From positions 1 through 64,000 of the forward strand of contig CACNEB010000005.1 of NCBI GenBank assembly GCA_902619375.1: 64,000 nt of DNA, written 5' to 3'. How positions within the stretch are numbered: position 1 is the stretch's first letter; each line of letters starts with the position of its first letter. The stretch comes from an uncultured Alphaproteobacteria bacterium (GTDB taxonomy: Bacteria > Pseudomonadota > Alphaproteobacteria > HIMB59). Both the position numbers and the translations under genes were made by a program. Shown piece after piece: positions 7,755 through 16,920 of this stretch. The notes beneath the pieces are model-generated. The model did no database searches. It had not been told where the DNA came from and was given only the letters and a program-made list of their open reading frames with translations.

Positions 7755-7781
7755 GGAATAATTTTAGATCCAGAGCGTCTA
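7755..7781 (+). promoter_or_regulatory. Predicted ECF sigma promoter, site 5
   Basis: GGAATA at 7755-7760, 15-nt spacer, CGTCTA at 7776-7781. The helicase-nuclease ATG (7789) starts 7 nt after it, so the transcript should begin at or beside the start codon. No Shine-Dalgarno is present in that gap, which supports leaderless translation. Confidence 0.8.
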
Positions 7782-7788
7782 CAATGGT

Positions 7789-10700
7789 ATGGATAGAAAT
7801 TTAGAATTTATAAGAGAAGTTAGTGCCTATTTTATGGACTTTTTACAGTCCAATTTTAAATCTAATAGGCTTCCAAAGAGATATATCAGAAATATAAACG
7901 ATAAAAATATGAAGATTGGCGTCAGTGTCACTTCGAAATATGATCGTTTTGATAGTGCTGTCAAAAAGCTAATCGCAGAAAAGATGAGTGAAAACTCAAC
8001 TATTGTGATTAAAAAAGGCGTTCATACACAAAAACCAAGCAAAGAAACTCTGAAACTTTTTGAAAATTTAACCAATAAGATTAGTGAAGAAAAGATAATA
8101 GAATTAAATGAAAAAATTACTAACTCATTAACAGGACTTGTTGAAAAACATAAAAAAGATCCAGAGTTAATTTATGAATTAGCAGAAAAAGAAATCATTG
8201 ATAGCTTTATACAAATTATCATTAAAGATATTTCAGAGTCCATTGAGCCCTTGATACAAAGCCAATCAATTTATGAATTAGACTCGCTCTATACATTGGA
8301 GCAAGGACTGATTGATGTTCTAACCTCTTCAGTGCTCGAACAGGTTCAAAGTATGAGTAATCTTCTTATAACAGAGCCAGAAGCAGATATTATAACTCAA
8401 GTTTCTTCAATCAACGACGTGCAGTCTATAAAGAAAAATTTAAATGAGTATTTTAATTCCTTCAATGTGAATGATCTATTTTTAGAACTTACTGAACTTA
8501 ACAGTTCTTTTAAGATTTTAGATAAGCAAGAACTCTATTTATATTTTGGTGAACTTAAGTTTATGGAAAAAAAATTTCCTATTTTTTATCTGCCTATAGA
8601 ATTAAAAGAGGATATAAAAAATGGGGAGTTCAAAATTGAATTTCAAAACGAAATCTTTATCAACAAGAAGGTAATCGATTTCGCAACGCAGGAGTTTAAT
8701 AAACAAAATTCCTCCGTCAATCTCATACAAATCATTGATCGAAAACTAGTTCCCTCCGAGGAAGAAAATCTCTTAGGTTCAATGCAAGAGTTAATTAGCA
8801 AATTACAGTCTACATTAAGACTTGAGGGTGCGCTTGATCTCAGTAGCTACGATGATCAAAAATTGAAATCAATTTTTCTTGAGGCAAACAACAAAATTTC
8901 TTTTGCTGTTTTTGATAAGTCCGATGAGGCCTTAGTCAATGACTATGAGGAGATACTCATTAATATTCAACAAGAAGATAGTGAGATAGGTGAGATGTTT
9001 CGCAAGATAATCGCAGATTTCTTAATGAATGAGCCTGAGCCATATATTCAACCAATTGAAGATAGCTGGGGAGATACCCCTATAAGTGACCGATTGAATT
9101 ACGTAAGCCCGATACCTTTGAACACAGAACAGCAAAAGATTTTAAGAGCACTTAATACAGAGGGCTGTAAATATGTTTGGGTTGAAGGCCCACCTGGAAC
9201 TGGAAAAAGTCACACAATTTCAGCGATAGCCTTTGACCACATCCTCAATGATAAATCAATTTTAATTTTATCAGACAAAAAAGAGGCTCTAGATGTTGTA
9301 GAAGATAAAATTACGCAAACCCTCAATAAGGTAAGACTAAGTGAAAATTTTCAAAATCCAATTTTAAGATTAGGTAAACAGGGGAATACTTACGGGAAGA
9401 TCTTAACTCAAACGGTAATAGATGAAATTAGAAGCTTCCACTCTGCACAAAAATCAGAATTTAAAAATATTGAGGACTCTATTGGAGAAGTCGAAAATAA
9501 TTTAAAAAAGAAATTAAACCAGGATTTAAATTTTCTTAATCAAATTGATAATGAGAAAATTCGTGAATATTTAATTCTTCATAATAATTTAGACGATGGA
9601 CCCAAAAATTATGATGAGGAAGAATTAAAGAAAATTCAAAAAAAAATTAACTCAGATAAGATCTCTCGTATTTTAGAAATATTGGAAGATGAAATATTTC
9701 TTTATGCATTCAAGACTATGCCAACAACATACCTTGATTTTAAGAGCTTCCCTAAATCATTAAAAGAAATTCAAACAATTGCTACCATTTATCAGCAGGT
9801 CCACGATTGCCTATCTTATAAAACCAATAAGAGAGATATCACATCAAATATTAAAAAGATACGATCTATTAAATCTCTAAAGAAACAAAACCTACAAGAG
9901 ATTGATGATATTTTGAGTGAATATGTCAAAACTAAAAATAAAGTTTGGCCCTTTGGTAAAAAAAATAAGATTGAGGAACTAAATTTTAGTTTAACTAAAA
10001 TAATTAATTTTGAAGAAAAAAAGACACTAGACACAGATTTTGATGAGATAAAAAATATAGTTGGAATTACTAGCCTCATGCAAGACTTCATAAAAGAAAA
10101 AATTGACAATAAATTTTCTACTCTCAAACGATTTCTGGAAATTATCAAGGATCCAATCTTTGAGGATTGTCACAACAAAGGCAATGACATGGTCAATGAA
10201 ATATCAGAATTTTACAAAATCCTACAACAGGCACCGGAAACTAAAACAATTAATAAGATTAACGAAGAAAATATTTATCAATTGAAAAAGGTTGATTTTA
10301 CTTTCATCACCTCCAACAAACTCACAAAAAAATTAGAGTATGAAAAAATGATGAGGGATATCTTTACGAAAGTTAATGATTTCGATTTTAACGGCCTACA
10401 GGAAGAAAAACAGGAGCGTTATATTAATCAAATGGCCTATAATATTGATGGTAGAATTATTGATTTCTTTGACAATAATAGAAATTTTGCTACGACACTC
10501 AAAAAAATTGTCAGAGCCAAAAAACCCTTTCCCACAGATCAATTTGGAAAAGTCAAATCAGCTTTCCCTTGTATTATTGCGAGCGTACGAGATTTTGCCG
10601 GGTACATCGGATTAAAAAAAGATCTATTTGATTTGATTATCATTGATGAGGCCTCTCAAGTCAGTATTGCTCAAGCCTTCCCTGCGCTCATCAGAGCTAA

Positions 10701-11985
10701 AAAAGTTTTGGTTTTAGGCGATAAAAAACAATTTTCAAATGTGCAGTCAGGCCAAGCCTCAATTGCAGTTAACAACCACTATATGGATAGTTTATTAAAG
10801 TCATTTAGATCGAATATAGGCAAAGACTCTTTAATGTTGGAAAGAGTAAAAAATTTCAATATCAAAATATCTATTCTTGATTTTTTCAATAGTATTGCTA
10901 ACTACACCACTACATTAAAAAAGCATTTTAGAGGATACAAGGAACATATCTCTTATTGCAGTAAAAATTTTTATAAAAATAGCCTAGAGGCTATCCGAAT
11001 TAATTCTAAACCCATCGATGAAATAATAAAATTTACTATTTTAGAAGAAGGAGATTTTGAAATTGGTAATACGAATAAGAATGAAGCAAATTTTATTATT
11101 CAAGAGCTTGAAAAAATGTGTGAATTAAAATTATCTCAAACTGTAGGTATTATTACTCCATTCACAGACCAACAAAAATTAATCACTGAAATGATTTCTA
11201 AACATCCAGAGAGGGACTATTTTTATGAAAATCTCAGATTAAAAATTATGACCTTTGATAGCTGCCAAGGTGAGGAAAGAGAGACTATCTACTATTCGAT
11301 GGTTGCAAACAATTCTAAAGATAAACTCAATACCATATTTCCTTCATCCCCTTGTATAGATCGTGATTTAGATGAGGATACCGACAAAAGATGTCAGAGA
11401 TTGAATGTGGGGTTCAGTCGAGTTCAAGAATGTATGCATTTTGTACTCTCAAAAAAACCTGAAGATTATAGAAATGAAATTGGTAATGCCATAAGGCACT
11501 ACTACAATACCCTAGAAAAGGCCAGAGAATTACCCAAAGAGAGTGAGCTAGACCCAAACTCTCCAATGGAAAAAAATACACTCAACTGGATACAACAAAC
11601 GAAATTTTTCAATGAATACAGAGAAAATATTCAACTAAATGCACAATTTAAGCTTGGAGAGTATCTCAGACAGCTTAACCCTCACTATCAACACCCCAAA
11701 TATAAGGTCGATTTCCTTTTACTTTTAAATTCGCAAGATATTTCAAAAAAAATAATTATTGAATATGACGGCCTGGAGCACCACTTCCAAAATCTTCAAG
11801 ACATTAATGAGTTTAACTTTGAGGAGCATTTTACCCCGGAGCACTACGAGAGAGAGAAAATATTGGAGTCTTATGGATATGAATTTATCAGGCTTAATAG
11901 ATTTAATACGGCAGATGATCCTGTAAAGTATCTTGATCAAAAATTTAATGAAATTATTAAATCCAAACTAAAAAAAAAAGCCTAA
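7789..11985 (+). CDS. SF1 (DNA2/NAM7-like) helicase fused to a Vsr/DUF559-like nuclease
   Basis: 1398 residues. Helicase motifs: Walker A GPPGTGKS at 467-474, motif Ia (LILSDKKEALDVVE, about 500), a long mostly helical insertion, Walker B LIIIDEASQ with Asp953/Glu954, motif III-like LVLGDKKQF, motif V-like MTFDSCQGEERE and motif VI-like LNVGFSR. The last 110 residues have the PD-(D/E)xK pattern of DUF559/Vsr-like endonucleases: Asp1308 (YKVDFLL), Glu1325-x-Asp1327 (IIEYDGLEHH) and a final GYEFIRLNRF. The first 450 residues are unassigned. COG1112-type helicases fused or paired with nucleases occur in phage-defence systems (Mokosh is one, with a PLD nuclease), so antiviral activity is a reasonable inference. 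It sits under predicted promoter site 5, and the zinc/WYL gene follows by 47 bp. Confidence 0.85.
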   Translation: MDRNLEFIREVSAYFMDFLQSNFKSNRLPKRYIRNINDKNMKIGVSVTSKYDRFDSAVKKLIAEKMSENSTIVIKKGVHTQKPSKETLKLFENLTNKISEEKIIELNEKITNSLTGLVEKHKKDPELIYELAEKEIIDSFIQIIIKDISESIEPLIQSQSIYELDSLYTLEQGLIDVLTSSVLEQVQSMSNLLITEPEADIITQVSSINDVQSIKKNLNEYFNSFNVNDLFLELTELNSSFKILDKQELYLYFGELKFMEKKFPIFYLPIELKEDIKNGEFKIEFQNEIFINKKVIDFATQEFNKQNSSVNLIQIIDRKLVPSEEENLLGSMQELISKLQSTLRLEGALDLSSYDDQKLKSIFLEANNKISFAVFDKSDEALVNDYEEILINIQQEDSEIGEMFRKIIADFLMNEPEPYIQPIEDSWGDTPISDRLNYVSPIPLNTEQQKILRALNTEGCKYVWVEGPPGTGKSHTISAIAFDHILNDKSILILSDKKEALDVVEDKITQTLNKVRLSENFQNPILRLGKQGNTYGKILTQTVIDEIRSFHSAQKSEFKNIEDSIGEVENNLKKKLNQDLNFLNQIDNEKIREYLILHNNLDDGPKNYDEEELKKIQKKINSDKISRILEILEDEIFLYAFKTMPTTYLDFKSFPKSLKEIQTIATIYQQVHDCLSYKTNKRDITSNIKKIRSIKSLKKQNLQEIDDILSEYVKTKNKVWPFGKKNKIEELNFSLTKIINFEEKKTLDTDFDEIKNIVGITSLMQDFIKEKIDNKFSTLKRFLEIIKDPIFEDCHNKGNDMVNEISEFYKILQQAPETKTINKINEENIYQLKKVDFTFITSNKLTKKLEYEKMMRDIFTKVNDFDFNGLQEEKQERYINQMAYNIDGRIIDFFDNNRNFATTLKKIVRAKKPFPTDQFGKVKSAFPCIIASVRDFAGYIGLKKDLFDLIIIDEASQVSIAQAFPALIRAKKVLVLGDKKQFSNVQSGQASIAVNNHYMDSLLKSFRSNIGKDSLMLERVKNFNIKISILDFFNSIANYTTTLKKHFRGYKEHISYCSKNFYKNSLEAIRINSKPIDEIIKFTILEEGDFEIGNTNKNEANFIIQELEKMCELKLSQTVGIITPFTDQQKLITEMISKHPERDYFYENLRLKIMTFDSCQGEERETIYYSMVANNSKDKLNTIFPSSPCIDRDLDEDTDKRCQRLNVGFSRVQECMHFVLSKKPEDYRNEIGNAIRHYYNTLEKARELPKESELDPNSPMEKNTLNWIQQTKFFNEYRENIQLNAQFKLGEYLRQLNPHYQHPKYKVDFLLLLNSQDISKKIIIEYDGLEHHFQNLQDINEFNFEEHFTPEHYEREKILESYGYEFIRLNRFNTADDPVKYLDQKFNEIIKSKLKKKA

Positions 11986-12032
11986 TTCAAACTAAAATTT
12001 TAGAGAAGACCGAAAAAATTTCTTCTGGCCAA

Positions 12033-12437
12033 ATGAAAAATTGTGGTAAATGTGGTGTCTTGCTAGAACTTAGTAGCTTTAAAGATAGCTCCTTAGCTTC
12101 AGGATATGGAAATTACTGTAATGCGTGTAAAAAAATAAATAATAGAAAATCAAGAAATAGACATAGTAAATCAGATACTGTTTCTAAGCATCCGCTTAAC
12201 AAGAGTAAAATATCGGGACTACGCGGACCTAGTTTTACTAATACAGAGCTATCATCTTACGAGATAGGAAAAAGTTATGAAATTGAATACACAAATCTTC
12301 AAAATAAAAAAAGTAAAAGAATTGTTTATATAGAGTCAATTTCGCAAAACTCCAATAGCTTCAGAGCTTATTGTCATTCTAAAGAGTATGTTCTTACCTT
12401 TAGGGCCGATAGATCAAAAATTCTTAGAATATATTAA
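12033..12437 (+). CDS. Zinc-ribbon/WYL-like small protein
   Basis: 134 residues. The N-terminal 35 residues carry two Cys pairs (CGKCG at about 4-7 and CNACKK at about 30-33), a short zinc ribbon like those on HNH or phage-type proteins. A basic linker follows. The C-terminal 60 residues resemble a minimal WYL fold: YEIEYTNLQNKKSKRIVYIE, then FRAYCHSKEYVLTFRADRS. WYL domains act as ligand-sensing regulators in defence loci. It lies 47 bp after the helicase-nuclease gene on the same strand, probably cotranscribed. It may regulate or modulate that protein; a direct nucleic-acid-binding cofactor is the alternative. The WYL call rests on pattern only. Confidence 0.65.
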   Translation: MKNCGKCGVLLELSSFKDSSLASGYGNYCNACKKINNRKSRNRHSKSDTVSKHPLNKSKISGLRGPSFTNTELSSYEIGKSYEIEYTNLQNKKSKRIVYIESISQNSNSFRAYCHSKEYVLTFRADRSKILRIY

Positions 12438-12756
12438 TTCATTAATACGTATTAATTACTAAAACTCTTTAATCTTATTGAAAGCTTATTATCAATGAAC
12501 TTAAAAAATTTCGATTTTCTATTGAGTCAATAATAATTTATTCTTTTCAGTAATTCTCTTGTTTATTTTATCTAGACTACGGAAACAGAAAAACTATTCC
12601 TAATGATTTATTTACTAATTTTCTTAAACATCAATCCTGGTTAACATGAAATCATTGCATTAGTTAATATTTTTATCAACAAACAGCTCATTGTATTATC
12701 TCAATTCTACTACCCTTAGAGGTTTTTTTTGCTATTATCCCTGTCTTATTACTAGT
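12438..12756. other. Intergenic region at the end of the accessory island
   Basis: About 320 bp of AT-rich sequence between the zinc/WYL gene and the beta-oxidation gene. It contains the 16-bp palindrome described separately and must hold the promoter of the fatty-acid operon. I see no convincing ORF with a ribosome site, no RNA gene and no copy of the GGAATA-N15-CGTC motif. A frame open from TTG 12691 only extends the downstream gene N-terminally with unconserved residues. Confidence 0.6.
12441..12456. promoter_or_regulatory. 16-bp perfect palindrome, possible operator
   Basis: ATTAATAC followed by its exact reverse complement, starting 4 bp after the stop of the zinc/WYL gene. It could be a binding site for a dimeric regulator, or a weak symmetric AT-rich coincidence. 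No T-run follows, so it is not a good terminator. Confidence 0.3.
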
Positions 12757-15096
12757 ATGAGTAAATTTAATAAAATCGTTGTAATTGGTGCTGGTACGAT
12801 GGGCTCAGGTATTGCTGCCCATTTGGCTAATTCTAACCGCCAAGTAGTTTTACTTGATCTCAAAGGTAAAGACAAACCCAACCAAATTTCTGAAAATGCG
12901 ATTGATATTATCAAAAAGTCAGATCCGCCTCTTTTAGTGGAAAGGTCTCGAATTGATCATATCAAACCAGGTAATCTTGAAGACGATTTTGACGAGATTA
13001 AAGATGCGGACTGGATTATAGAAGCTGTTGTTGAGCGCATCGATATTAAACATAAACTTTACTCCCAAATCGATAAAGTTCGCAGTCCCAACTCTATTAT
13101 TTCATCTAATACTTCAACAATTCCTCTATCAATTCTGACACAAGAGATGTCAGATAGCATGAAAGCAGATTTTTGTATTACTCACTTTTTTAATCCTGTC
13201 CGATTTATGAGACTATTAGAGATCGTTGAAACACCAACCATGAATAAAGACAAAATGGATGCACTTCGTGATTTTTGTAAAAATGAGCTAGGTAAAGGAA
13301 TTGTCAATTGTAATGACACTCCTGGTTTTATTGGCAATCGAATTGGTGTGTACGCGATGCAAGTGGCAATGTATGAGGCTTTAGAACGAGGCCTTCCAGT
13401 AGAAATCGCAGATGCTTTATTTGGCCGACCTTTAGGAATTCCTAAAACAGGTGTTTTTGGACTCTATGATCTCATCGGAATTGATTTGATGAAAGATGTG
13501 CTTGCAAGCTTTAAAAAAGAATTGCAAGAAAACGATCCTTTTTTGGACGTGGTCGCACCGCATTCTTTGGTCGAGCAATTACTTGAAAAAGGTTATAATG
13601 GGAACAAGGGCCCTGGTGGTTTTTATCAAACAACAATTGTTGATGGCGATGAACATGTAAAAGCCATGAACACTTCAGACATGAGTTATTATGATTTTGA
13701 TAAAGTAGATTTAGAAATCGCTAGAAGAGTTGAGAAAGAGGGCATCAAAACACTCCTTGATGATGATAGTGAGTATGGTCGATATGCTTTTGCAGTTCTA
13801 GCAAAAATCATTAATTATAGCGCTTTTTGTATTCCTGAAGTTTCTTCTAGGGTAACAGATATAGATGACGCTCTTCGCATGGGATTTAACTGGAACGAAG
13901 GACCATTTGAATTATTAAATGAGTACGGGCTCACCAAATTTGTCCAACGACTTCAAAATGAAAAACTAGAAGTACCTGAATTACTCACTACTATGATTAG
14001 ATTAAAACAAGAACCTTATGACTCTACTTCTTCACGGGCATACAACCATGAGGCAGGAATGAAGTTTATATCTAGAGGTGAGGGTGTTCGTCGATTAGGC
14101 GATCATAAAAAGTATGCTAATCCTCTATCTAGAAATTTTGCTGCCACTATATGGCAATTTAGTGATGAGCCACGAGAACAGAAGATACTATGTTGTGAAT
14201 TTCACACTAAGGCTAATGCTTTGAACGCAGATGCCATGAAAATTTTAGAGGAGTCAGTAGATCGTCTTGAGCAAGATAATTATCAAGGGCTTGTAGTTTA
14301 TAACGAGGCTATGAATTTTTCTGCAGGAGCTGATTTAAATACCATGATTGGTTTAGCTGACGTGAAAGATTGGAAAGGTATTGATAAATACCTATCTGAT
14401 TTTCAATCCGCGTGTATAAAAATGAAATATGCGTCGAAACCAACAGTTAGTGCCGTAGCCGGATTAGCTATTGGCGGTGGTTTTGAAGTAGCATGTCAAA
14501 CTTCTAAGATGGTTGCTCACATGAATAGCACTTTAGGTTTAGTAGAAACAGGTGTTGGCCTTGTTCCAGGCGGTGGTGGGTGTAAAGAATTATTGTGGAG
14601 ATGGGTACAAGACAAAAAATATATAAATGACCATGATAAAGCAGCTCTTCAAGTATTCGATATTATAGGATATGGCCTAATGGCCCATTCCCCATTGCAA
14701 GCTAAAAAGCATAAATTTTTTCTAGATGATGATATTATTGTATTGAATAGAGATAATCTTCTTGTGGAGGCCTTTAATCAAGTATCATTATTAAAGAATG
14801 GATATTCAGCTCCTGAAAAGCCAAAGTTCACACTAAGCGGACCTGATGTAAAAGAGAAAATGCACCAAGTTTTATTGGATTTAGAGCAAAAAAAGATCAT
14901 TTTTGGCTATGATGTTGATATTGGTCTTCATTTAGCAACCGTACTTAGCGGGGGTGATACAACTAAATCAAAAGAATTGTCGGAAGCTAATCTATATGAT
15001 TTAGAGCGACAGTCTTTGATAAATTTAATACAATCCAATAAAACGAGGGATAGGATCCATGCAATGTTGTCTACGGGGAGAAGGCTAAAAAACTAA
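12757..15096 (+). CDS. fadN: 3-hydroxyacyl-CoA dehydrogenase / enoyl-CoA hydratase fusion (FadN type)
   Basis: I place the start at ATG 12757 (779 residues), because the NAD fold begins at once (KIVVIGAGTMGSGIA); the 22 codons upstream look unconserved. The order is NAD-binding 3-hydroxyacyl-CoA dehydrogenase first (ITHFFNPVRFMRLLEIV, GFIGNRIGVYAM), then a crotonase domain after about residue 470 (NFSAGADLNTM oxyanion region; LGLVETGVGLVPGGGG). This domain order and length match FadN of Bacillus rather than FadB/FadJ. The enzyme carries out the hydration and second oxidation steps of fatty-acid beta-oxidation. Its stop overlaps the start of the acyl-CoA ligase by 1 bp, so the pair is translationally coupled. 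The exact symbol is by analogy. Confidence 0.85.
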   Translation: MSKFNKIVVIGAGTMGSGIAAHLANSNRQVVLLDLKGKDKPNQISENAIDIIKKSDPPLLVERSRIDHIKPGNLEDDFDEIKDADWIIEAVVERIDIKHKLYSQIDKVRSPNSIISSNTSTIPLSILTQEMSDSMKADFCITHFFNPVRFMRLLEIVETPTMNKDKMDALRDFCKNELGKGIVNCNDTPGFIGNRIGVYAMQVAMYEALERGLPVEIADALFGRPLGIPKTGVFGLYDLIGIDLMKDVLASFKKELQENDPFLDVVAPHSLVEQLLEKGYNGNKGPGGFYQTTIVDGDEHVKAMNTSDMSYYDFDKVDLEIARRVEKEGIKTLLDDDSEYGRYAFAVLAKIINYSAFCIPEVSSRVTDIDDALRMGFNWNEGPFELLNEYGLTKFVQRLQNEKLEVPELLTTMIRLKQEPYDSTSSRAYNHEAGMKFISRGEGVRRLGDHKKYANPLSRNFAATIWQFSDEPREQKILCCEFHTKANALNADAMKILEESVDRLEQDNYQGLVVYNEAMNFSAGADLNTMIGLADVKDWKGIDKYLSDFQSACIKMKYASKPTVSAVAGLAIGGGFEVACQTSKMVAHMNSTLGLVETGVGLVPGGGGCKELLWRWVQDKKYINDHDKAALQVFDIIGYGLMAHSPLQAKKHKFFLDDDIIVLNRDNLLVEAFNQVSLLKNGYSAPEKPKFTLSGPDVKEKMHQVLLDLEQKKIIFGYDVDIGLHLATVLSGGDTTKSKELSEANLYDLERQSLINLIQSNKTRDRIHAMLSTGRRLKN

Positions 15097-16721
15097 TGAA
15101 TAATTTTGAACAAGGAATGCATAAAAATGATGCAAACTTTGTTCCTTTGACTCCCATCAGTTTCCTTGATCGAATAAAAGACGTATACCCTGACTATGAA
15201 GCCATAGTATATAAAGAGAGAAAGTACTCTTGGAGACAAGTTTACGATCGATGTACTCGATTTGCCAGTGCCTTAACAAAGGTTGGAATTTGTAAAGGTG
15301 ATGTTGTTTCTATTATGGCAGCAAACACACCTGAATTATTTGAAGCACATTATTCTGTTCCTATGATCGGAGGTGTTGTTAATACAATTAATACTCGTTT
15401 AGACACCAGAACAGTCGCCTACATACTAGATCATAGTGACTGTAAAGTTTTTATAGTGGATAGACAGTTTCACAATGTAGCAATAGACGCTATTGCTCAA
15501 GTTAATAGAGAGATCATCGTTATTGATATTGATGACAAACAAGCAGGTTTAGGAGATATTCCAGCAATTGGACAATTAGAGTATGAAAGTTTCCTACAAA
15601 CAGGCGATGAGGGGTTTGAATGGATAAGACCTGATGATGAGTGGCAGGCTATTTCGCTTAACTATACATCTGGAACGACAGGTAACCCTAAGGGTGTAGT
15701 CTACCATCACAGAGGGTCCTATTTAATGTCAATGGGAAGCATCACTGCATGGAATATGCCTAACCGGCTCACCTATTTATATACAGTACCAATGTTTCAC
15801 TGCAATGGCTGGGGGTACCCATGGACTTTGGCGATGCTCCATGCCCGTGTAATATTTATACGAAATATAGTTGTCAAAGAAATTTTCGAATTAATTGATA
15901 AATATGAGGTGACTCACTTTGGAGGTGCTCCTATCGTATTAAATATGATAGCAAATGCCCCTTCAGATGATCAAAAAGCATTGAAAAATAAGGTTTATGT
16001 TATGACTGCTGGTGCACCGCCACCGAGTTCAATTCTTCAAAAAATGGAGTCTTTAGGCTTTGAGGTTATGCATGTATATGGACTGACTGAAACTTACGGT
16101 CATGTTGTTCATTGTGCTTGGAATAAGGACTGGGATAATCTAGAAGATGAAAAGCGATCTGAGCTCAAAGCCTATCAAGGAGTTCGCTATCCGCACACAG
16201 AAATGGTATCAGTCATGAACCCAGAAACACTCGAACCTGTCCCTTCCGATGGAGAAACTATGGGGGAGATTATGATCCGAGGAAATACTGTCATGATGGG
16301 GTACTACAAAAATGAAGAGGCTACTCAAGAGTCGATGAAAAGCGGATGGTTTCATTCAGGCGACCTAGCAGTAATGCACCCTAGTGGGTATATTCAAGTT
16401 AAAGATCGATCAAAAGATATAATTATTAGTGGTGGTGAAAATATATCATCTGTAGAAATTGAAAATATTATTACAAAGCACCCTGCAGTATCATTAGCAG
16501 CAGTTGTTGCTAGACCTGATGAAAAATGGGGTGAGACACCCTGTGCTTTTATAGAATTAATTGAAGGTCAAACGGTAGAAGAAGATGAGTTAAAGAAATT
16601 TTGTAGAGAGCACTTAGCTGGTTTTAAAATGCCCAAAACTTTTGTATTTCAGGTCTTACCAAAAACATCAACTGGTAAAATTCAAAAGTACGAGCTAAGA
16701 GAAACAGTCAAAAATCTCTAA
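15096..16721 (+). CDS. Acyl-CoA synthetase, medium-chain/DmdB-like
   Basis: 541 residues with the ANL-superfamily motifs: A3 YTSGTTGNPKGVVYHHRG (about 190), VYGLTETYG (about 330), GWFHSGDLA (about 415) and the C-terminal Lys region PKTSTGKIQKYELR. Length and the segment TVPMFHCNGWGYPW are characteristic of the medium-chain ligase group that includes DmdB, the methylmercaptopropionate-CoA ligase of DMSP demethylation, so either substrate class is possible. It forms an operon with the FadN-type enzyme. The 3' end overlaps the convergent small zinc protein gene by 4 bp. Confidence 0.85.
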   Translation: MNNFEQGMHKNDANFVPLTPISFLDRIKDVYPDYEAIVYKERKYSWRQVYDRCTRFASALTKVGICKGDVVSIMAANTPELFEAHYSVPMIGGVVNTINTRLDTRTVAYILDHSDCKVFIVDRQFHNVAIDAIAQVNREIIVIDIDDKQAGLGDIPAIGQLEYESFLQTGDEGFEWIRPDDEWQAISLNYTSGTTGNPKGVVYHHRGSYLMSMGSITAWNMPNRLTYLYTVPMFHCNGWGYPWTLAMLHARVIFIRNIVVKEIFELIDKYEVTHFGGAPIVLNMIANAPSDDQKALKNKVYVMTAGAPPPSSILQKMESLGFEVMHVYGLTETYGHVVHCAWNKDWDNLEDEKRSELKAYQGVRYPHTEMVSVMNPETLEPVPSDGETMGEIMIRGNTVMMGYYKNEEATQESMKSGWFHSGDLAVMHPSGYIQVKDRSKDIIISGGENISSVEIENIITKHPAVSLAAVVARPDEKWGETPCAFIELIEGQTVEEDELKKFCREHLAGFKMPKTFVFQVLPKTSTGKIQKYELRETVKNL

Positions 16722-16918
16722 TTTAATTTTTTATTTTTATCTTCAGTATTTATCACTTTAATAGCTTTTAGTTTTTTATAACACATATAACAGACAAGAT
16801 TATGATGACTTTTAATTAAATTTTGAACTTTCTTAGGTGCTGTTCGAATTTCAGATTCAATATACACACTGTCCATGACTGATAACTCTCCCTCGCAATA
16901 TTTGCATTTCTCAGCCAT
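16718..16918 (-). CDS. Small zinc-binding-like protein, 66 residues
   Basis: Two Cys pairs (CKYC near residue 5 and CYMCYKK near residue 43) suggest a single zinc-binding treble-clef or ribbon. The rest is charged with a basic C-terminus. It is the last gene of a minus-strand operon, 2 bp after the photolyase-domain-like gene, and its stop overlaps the convergent ligase stop. No family recognised. Confidence 0.65.
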   Translation of the reverse strand: MAEKCKYCEGELSVMDSVYIESEIRTAPKKVQNLIKSHHNLVCYMCYKKLKAIKVINTEDKNKKLN

Positions 16919-16920
16919 GA

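Noticed and set aside
1..12437. CRISPR array or Cas genes to go with the CHAT protease (type III-E-like)
   Set aside because: I saw no regularly spaced repeats and no Cas7-11, Cas1/2 or Csx30-like gene in the window; upstream sequence is not available.
1..12437. Transposon or prophage origin of the accessory island
   Set aside because: No transposase, integrase, terminal inverted repeats or target duplications were visible; base composition looks like the rest of the window.
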